This document shows, in pieces, positions 32,848 to 37,091 of a DNA stretch of 37,091 nucleotides. Numbering within the stretch: position 1 is the first letter of the stretch; each line of letters opens with the position of its first letter. The notes beneath the pieces were generated by a model. The model worked only from the letters and a program-made list of their open reading frames with translations, ran no database searches and was not told where the DNA came from. Made by a program: the position numbers and the translations under genes. Source of the stretch: Methanomicrobiales archaeon (GTDB taxonomy: Archaea; Halobacteriota; Methanomicrobia; Methanomicrobiales; Methanomicrobiaceae); assembly GCA_013415665.1 (NCBI GenBank), contig JAAEEQ010000006.1:1-37091 (forward strand), read 5' to 3'.

Positions 32848-33554
32848 CCTGATGCCTCCAATGCTTCTGAAAGTGAAATTTTTTTACTGTAGAGGGCGGA
32901 GCCGAGGACGGCACCCGCCGCCCCGATCCGGAGCAGGGTCCGGAGATCCCCGACACTCGAAACACCGCCGGCGACAACGACCGGCAGGCGGGTACGGGCA
33001 ACCAGCCTTGATACGGGATCGGGGTTGATGCCCTGCTGCAGCCCCTCGACATCGACATTGGTATACAGGAGGGATCCCGCACCGCAGGTTTCGAACCGCT
33101 CAGCCCATGAGAGGTAGTCGCCGGCGGCCTCCGTCCATCCTTCGACAACCACCTGCCCGCCGCGGGCGTCGACACCGGCCATCACCGCATCGGAGCCGTA
33201 CCTGTCCGCCACGTCGGTGATGCTCTCCGGCCGGCGGATCGCAAGCGTCCCGAGGATCACCCGGTCGACTCCCAGGTCGAGCCATGCACAGGCATCCTCA
33301 ACACTCCTGATGCCGCCACCGAGCTGGATGAACGCCCCCGTCTCCCTGACGATTTCACGGATTTTTGCAGCATTTTCACCGGCATTGCCGAAAGCCCCGT
33401 CGAGATTGATGATATGCAGGTTTTCCGCCCCCTCGTCGAGCCACTGCCGTGCACAGGCAAGGGGATCGCCGTAGTAGCATGCCCGGTCGCGGGAGCCCTG
33501 CACGAGCTGGACGCATCGCCCCCCGAGGATGTCGACAGCGGGATAGAGCTTCAT
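32844..33554 (-). CDS. hisA: Phosphoribosyl-formimino-AICAR-phosphate isomerase
   Basis: Histidine biosynthesis: opens the ribose ring of ProFAR to PRFAR. 236 aa TIM barrel. It starts [17 protein letters not shown] with the catalytic Asp in the first strand, has the phosphate-binding [11 protein letters not shown] and [10 protein letters not shown] loops, and the [12 protein letters not shown] motif with the second catalytic Asp region. Starts four bases after the hisG stop. Confidence 0.97.
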   Translation of the reverse strand: MKLYPAVDILGGRCVQLVQGSRDRACYYGDPLACARQWLDEGAENLHIINLDGAFGNAGENAAKIREIVRETGAFIQLGGGIRSVEDACAWLDLGVDRVILGTLAIRRPESITDVADRYGSDAVMAGVDARGGQVVVEGWTEAAGDYLSWAERFETCGAGSLLYTNVDVEGLQQGINPDPVSRLVARTRLPVVVAGGVSSVGDLRTLLRIGAAGAVLGSALYSKKISLSEALEASG

Positions 33555-33558
33555 GCGG

Positions 33559-34437
33559 TCACCGGATAATGCGCTCTATCGGCATGACAAGGATATCCCT
33601 GGCACCCGCGTTCTTTAACTGGCTGATGAGCTGGTAGATGTGGTCTTCCGCCACAACGGCATGGACGGCGACGAGGTTGTCGGCGGAGGCGACCTCCATC
33701 ACGGTCGGCCCGGAAAGGCCGGGAAGGACACGTTTCACATCTTCGAGGGCATTTTTCTGCACGTTCATCATGACGTACACCTGCCCGCGTGCCCGGATGA
33801 CGCTTTCCAGCGCAAGCCGGAGCTCCTCGATCTTTGCTCCCCGCATCGCCATCCGGCCACGGTTGGCAATGAGGATCGTCGACGACTCGAGAATCTCCTC
33901 GATGACGCGAAGGCGGTTGGTGCGGAGCGTATTGCCGGAACTGGCCAGATCGACGATCGCGTCTGCGATGCCGAGATAGGGCGTCGCCTCGCAGGCGCCA
34001 CCGACCGGGACGATAGTCACCCTGATGCCCTTTGTCTTAAAAAAGGAACGGGTGAGGTTCGGAAACTCCGTGGCAATCCTCGCCCCGTCGAGATCGGCTG
34101 CGTCGGCTATCCCGGCATCGTCAGGGACGGCAAGGACGAGTGTTGCCGTTCCCAGCTCCAGATCCAGGAGCTCGGCGACGTCCGACTCCCGCTCCCGCAC
34201 CATGTCCCTTCCGGTGATGCCGATATCGGCCGCCCCGTTGGCGACATACTCGGGAATATCGATCGGCCGGGCGAAGAGCACCTCGATCTCGGGATCGCCT
34301 GTCGGGGCGATCAGCTTCCGGTCTCCGCCGTTCTTGATATGCAGCCCGCTTTTTTCGATCAATTCGAGAATCGGCTGTGCAATCCGCCCCTTGTTCGGGA
34401 CGGCAAGGCGCAGCCGTTCAGAAGGTTTTGAGTTCAC
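33559..34437 (-). CDS. hisG: ATP phosphoribosyltransferase, long form
   Basis: First, committed step of histidine synthesis: joins ATP and PRPP. The 292-residue long form includes the catalytic domains ([20 protein letters not shown], then [10 protein letters not shown], and [14 protein letters not shown], the PRPP loop) and a C-terminal ACT-like regulatory domain (about 215-292) for histidine feedback. No ATG is available near the domain start. I choose GTG 34437 ([17 protein letters not shown]), preceded by a GGTG-like site inside metK, which makes the genes overlap by 20 nt. Confidence 0.93.
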   Translation of the reverse strand: MNSKPSERLRLAVPNKGRIAQPILELIEKSGLHIKNGGDRKLIAPTGDPEIEVLFARPIDIPEYVANGAADIGITGRDMVRERESDVAELLDLELGTATLVLAVPDDAGIADAADLDGARIATEFPNLTRSFFKTKGIRVTIVPVGGACEATPYLGIADAIVDLASSGNTLRTNRLRVIEEILESSTILIANRGRMAMRGAKIEELRLALESVIRARGQVYVMMNVQKNALEDVKRVLPGLSGPTVMEVASADNLVAVHAVVAEDHIYQLISQLKNAGARDILVMPIERIIR

Positions 34438-35623
34438 CTTTGATGACCCTCTCGGTGATGCCGGTAATGCCGGCGAGCTGCTCGTCGATGATCGCCTCGG
34501 TTTCACGCATGATGGCGGTTTCGTCGGCGCCCGCCTTCGGTATGTACTGGACGCTGGCGACCAGCGGGTGGTCGATGGGCTTGCCGATCTGCGAGAGCAG
34601 CCGGATATACATCTCTTCTATGCCGTCGATGCTGGAAACGCAGGTCTGTGCCATCTCGGTTGCGAGAAGGTTGTAGATCTTGCCGATATGGTTGATCGGG
34701 TTCTTGCCGCTCGTCGCCTCCATGCTCATGGGACGGTTCGGGGTGATCAGGCCGTTGGCGCGGTTGCCGCGCCCGACGGAGCCGTCGTCGCCCATCTCGG
34801 CCGACGTGCCGGTCACGGTCATGAACAGGTTGCCGCTCGCGTAGTCGTCGCCGGTATTGACTGCCACGACGACGTTCCGGTTCGTGTATTTACGGGCCTG
34901 GGTGGCGACCTCGTCGCACATCATCGCCACTGCTTCCTTGTAATCCCCGATCCCGGAGCAGAAACGGTCGATCATCGCCGTACAGAGCGTCAGGGTGATG
35001 GAGTCGCTGTCCCTGAGCCCCATGATCTTGATATCGGTGCCGATGATGGGGTGTCGGGGACGGATGACGGTATCGATGTAATCGCTCACTTCACGGGTGA
35101 TCGTCTCGAGTTCGGAAAACGGCGCATGGCCGACGCCGAAGGAGGTATCGTTCGCATGAGGAATGGGATTTGTTCCGCATGCCCGGAACACTCCCTGCAG
35201 ATCCGAGGACCCTTTGCCCATCCGGCAGTCAACGATGACATCCTGCTCGAGATCCAGGTACGTGAGGGTGGAACGCAGGTAATTCCTTGCCGCCTTGACG
35301 GCGATGGCGTCTGTCGGGATAATCCGCCCGTTGACGTCCTTTGAGGCACGCCCGGTGACGAGCACATAAATCGGCCGGGTGACGCGGCCTCCGCCAAAGC
35401 GCGGGAGCGATTCGCCCGCCACAATCTCACCCTGATCGGTATTGTGGTGAAGCACAGCGCCGCATTCTTCAATATACGCACGGGAAAGCGCGCGGCTGAT
35501 CGACTCCGCAATGCCGTCCGCAAGGCTGTCCGGGTGGCCGATTCCCTTGCGTTCGACAAGCTCGATGTGCTGCTTCTCAATAGGAACCTGTTGTAGTGTT
35601 TCCACTCTGATATTCCGTGTCAT
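34418..35623 (-). CDS. metK: Archaeal-type S-adenosylmethionine synthetase
   Basis: Makes SAM from methionine and ATP. The 401-residue product belongs to the archaeal MAT family, which differs from the bacterial/eukaryotic enzyme in most of its sequence: [54 protein letters not shown]-type loop ([15 protein letters not shown]) and [14 protein letters not shown]. It leads the minus-strand unit with hisG-hisA-hisB. A TATA-like element lies at 35653-35660 and a GAGGAC SD at 35628-35633. Confidence 0.97.
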   Translation of the reverse strand: MTRNIRVETLQQVPIEKQHIELVERKGIGHPDSLADGIAESISRALSRAYIEECGAVLHHNTDQGEIVAGESLPRFGGGRVTRPIYVLVTGRASKDVNGRIIPTDAIAVKAARNYLRSTLTYLDLEQDVIVDCRMGKGSSDLQGVFRACGTNPIPHANDTSFGVGHAPFSELETITREVSDYIDTVIRPRHPIIGTDIKIMGLRDSDSITLTLCTAMIDRFCSGIGDYKEAVAMMCDEVATQARKYTNRNVVVAVNTGDDYASGNLFMTVTGTSAEMGDDGSVGRGNRANGLITPNRPMSMEATSGKNPINHIGKIYNLLATEMAQTCVSSIDGIEEMYIRLLSQIGKPIDHPLVASVQYIPKAGADETAIMRETEAIIDEQLAGITGITERVIKGELKTF

Positions 35624-35643
35624 GTCGGTCCTCGAGTTCCTCA

Positions 35644-35660
35644 GGATAAATAGTATAAAA
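35644..35660 (-). promoter_or_regulatory. metK-his operon promoter
   Basis: Minus-strand TTTTATACTATTTATCC holds one or two overlapping TATA elements 25-35 bp before the metK ATG, predicting a very short or absent leader. Confidence 0.5.
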
Positions 35661-35687
35661 TTGCCGGGTACTCACTTAACGGTTTCC

Positions 35688-35717
35688 TTACCTCCCAGAA
35701 AGCGGGAATTGAGGTAA
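35688..35717. repeat. Inverted repeat between dacZ and metK
   Basis: TTACCTC (35688-35694) and GAGGTAA (35711-35717) are perfect complements with a 16-nt spacer that can add a short CC/GG pairing. It lies 30-60 bp upstream of the metK TATA and just after dacZ, so it may be a dacZ 3' hairpin or a regulator site for metK. Confidence 0.4.
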
Positions 35718-35748
35718 AGCACGCCCCGTACCGGGCTTTTTGTACCGC

Positions 35749-36546
35749 TCACCGGATAATCCTGAGATCGGAATCGATGGAGAGTTTGCATTCGCCGTCG
35801 CGAAACACCCGAACGATACCTCCGCTTTCGGAGATCGTCACGCCGACCACCGGCAGCTTCTGCGTCACCGCGGCTGCGGCACGGTGGCGCCCGCCAAGGC
35901 CCCCGGGCAGGCGGATGCAGCTGCCGTCCATGTCAAGGTACCTGCCTGCGGCACGGATGATGCCGTTGCAGTCGATGACGAAGACGCCGTCAAGCTGTGC
36001 GAATTCCTTGATGCTCTCCCAGTTGTCCCGGTTCTTGATGTCGCAGTCCTCGTAGCGCTGCCCGATGAAGGGGTTGAGGATCGCCTGGTGGGACTGCGAA
36101 AAGATCGCGTCGGGATCGCCGATGATAAACGCCGTGCCGATCGGGTGCCCTTCCCGCCCCTGCACGCCGATTTCCATGGCGAGGCTCAATGCCGCGAAGA
36201 TGACATCGCGTGGCACGATGTCCTCGTATTCCCTGACATTCACAAAATCACGCCCTTCCTTGATGTCGTAGATCAGGATGGCATACGGGAGCACGCCCAC
36301 GACCTGCCCTTCACTGAACCGCCGGGAGAGGTATATCTGGACGGCGGCATCGAGCAGGTGGTGTTCCGAGACCTCGAAGATGTCCTGCATGGTAAGCTCT
36401 TTGAGGACGTCTATCTGCAGGTCCTGCACCCAGATGACGGGGATGGCGCTCTCGTACTCGGCAGGTTCGAGGAATGAAACGATTGCCTGCGCTCCGATGC
36501 GTTCTGCCAGCTCCTCTGCCGTTTCCATCAGTACCCGGGCGATCAT
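35749..36546 (-). CDS. dacZ: Diadenylate cyclase, archaeal DacZ type
   Basis: Makes the second messenger c-di-AMP from two ATP. In this 265-residue protein the N-terminal alpha/beta domain (1-120) is followed by the DAC catalytic domain. The RHR motif (GGRHRAAAAVT) is intact at 220-222. The DGA motif reads DGV at 186-188 (QLDGVFVIDCNG), a conservative change. No membrane helix is present, as expected for DacZ. The start ATG overlaps the sucD stop (ATGA), so the two are translationally coupled. Confidence 0.92.
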   Translation of the reverse strand: MIARVLMETAEELAERIGAQAIVSFLEPAEYESAIPVIWVQDLQIDVLKELTMQDIFEVSEHHLLDAAVQIYLSRRFSEGQVVGVLPYAILIYDIKEGRDFVNVREYEDIVPRDVIFAALSLAMEIGVQGREGHPIGTAFIIGDPDAIFSQSHQAILNPFIGQRYEDCDIKNRDNWESIKEFAQLDGVFVIDCNGIIRAAGRYLDMDGSCIRLPGGLGGRHRAAAAVTQKLPVVGVTISESGGIVRVFRDGECKLSIDSDLRIIR

Positions 36547-37091
36547 AGGAGGTCCCTTATCATGCCGGGGATGTCCGAAGGTTTTTGAGCCACAGGTACA
36601 CCGAGTTCGCGGAGCCTGCGGATCTTCGAACGTGCGTCGCCTTCCCCGCCTTCGATGATAGCGCCTGCGTGGCCCATGCGTTTTTCCGGCGGGGCCGACA
36701 CGCCGGCAATGTACGCGACGACCGGGAGATCGGTTGCGGCGGCCCCCTCCTCCTCAAGATGCCCGCCCACTTCGCCGATCAGCACGACGCCGCGGGTTTC
36801 CGGGTCGTCCTCGAATTCCGCGAGCACGTCGGCGAAGGTCTGGCCGATGACCGGGTCGCCGCCGATGCCAATGACCGTGCTCTGCCCGATGCCAGCCCGG
36901 GTCAGTTCGGCGGCCACCTCGTATGTCAGCGTCCCGCTCCGTGAGATGACGCCCACGTGCCCGCGGGAGAAGAGCTGCGAGGGCATGATGCCGAGCTTGA
37001 TCTCGCCCGGCGAGAGGAGCCCAGGGCAGTTCGGGCCGATGACGGTGCACCCTTCCGCCTGGGCATAGGCGATCGCCCGCATCGTGTCGTG
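36543..37091 (-). CDS. sucD: Succinate-CoA ligase alpha subunit, 5' partial
   Basis: Subunit of succinyl-CoA synthetase (ADP/GDP-forming), carrying the CoA site and the phosphorylated histidine. Only about 182 C-terminal residues are in the window; the N-terminal Rossmann domain lies beyond the end. Visible: IGPNCPGLLSPGEIKLGIMP, GVISRSGTLTYEVAAEL, IGGDPVIGQTFADVL and the phospho-His loop KRMGHAGAIIEGGEGDA. In methanogens the enzyme works in the incomplete reductive or oxidative TCA branch. It overlaps dacZ by four bases. Confidence 0.96.
   Translation of the reverse strand, partial: HDTMRAIAYAQAEGCTVIGPNCPGLLSPGEIKLGIMPSQLFSRGHVGVISRSGTLTYEVAAELTRAGIGQSTVIGIGGDPVIGQTFADVLAEFEDDPETRGVVLIGEVGGHLEEEGAAATDLPVVAYIAGVSAPPEKRMGHAGAIIEGGEGDARSKIRRLRELGVPVAQKPSDIPGMIRDLL

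Noticed and set aside
34025-35344. 439-residue plus-strand ORF opposite hisG and metK
   Set aside because: It spans two well-recognised genes on the other strand and has no domain of its own.

Overview
The window is chromosomal DNA of a hydrogenotrophic methanogenic archaeon, most likely in the order Methanomicrobiales. Evidence: Mer and F420-dependent Mtd of the CO2-reduction pathway, methanogenesis marker proteins 2 and 4 (MtxX), a Tfx regulator, an HMf-type histone, archaeal-type SAM synthetase, DacZ, RfcL, archaemetzincin, and a complete archaeal S10/spc ribosomal protein operon. Coding DNA is GC-rich with G/C-rich third positions. Starts are either preceded by GAGGTG-like Shine-Dalgarno (SD) sites, often with 1-4 nt overlaps, or sit about 25-30 bp after a TATA box (predicted leaderless).

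Layout. 1-3330: mer (5' end cut), a GalT-like HIT-superfamily transferase, mtd (minus) and the divergent tfx. 3331-3997: about 670 bp without a convincing gene. It opens with a clear TATA box and then holds many perfect hairpins and one long-range helix. I read it as an unclassified structured RNA and/or a very long leader of the ribosomal operon. 3998-18344: one long plus-strand operon, rpl3-rpl4-rpl23-rpl2-rps19-rpl22-rps3-rpl29-rnp1-rps17-rpl14-rpl24-rps4e-rpl5-rps14-rps8-rpl6-rpl32e-rpl19e-rpl18-rps5-rpl30-rpl15-secY-adkA-DUF106-cmk. It makes ribosomal subunits, an RNase P protein, the Sec translocon channel, a YidC/Oxa1-like membrane insertase homologue and two nucleotide kinases.

18345-25330: msrA; then on the minus strand a TrpP-like ECF S component, a fused S-component/double-ATPase protein, an EcfT, a voltage-gated K+ channel and an uncharacterised protein; then on the plus strand a membrane-anchored acetolactate decarboxylase, preceded by a possible 23-residue leader ORF. 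25330-28744: a Usp-like/NhaD-ArsB permease/UspA operon with a palindrome over its promoter, archaemetzincin, and a UPF0146 protein. 28721-32244: rfcL (minus), methanogenesis markers mmp2 and mtxX (the latter carrying an apparent +1 frameshift at a G5 run), and an archaeal histone behind an AT-rich promoter island. 32263-37091, minus strand: sucD (5' end cut)-dacZ, then metK-hisG-hisA-hisB with tight overlaps.

The best candidates for something undescribed are the structured region upstream of rpl3, and the ECF transporter in which a TrpP-like S domain has been duplicated and fused to two ATPase domains. Sequence motifs predict one canonical and one degenerate ATP site in that transporter, and a shared promoter-proximal octamer links its two S-component genes. 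No tRNA, rRNA, CRISPR array, insertion sequence or phage gene was recognised.
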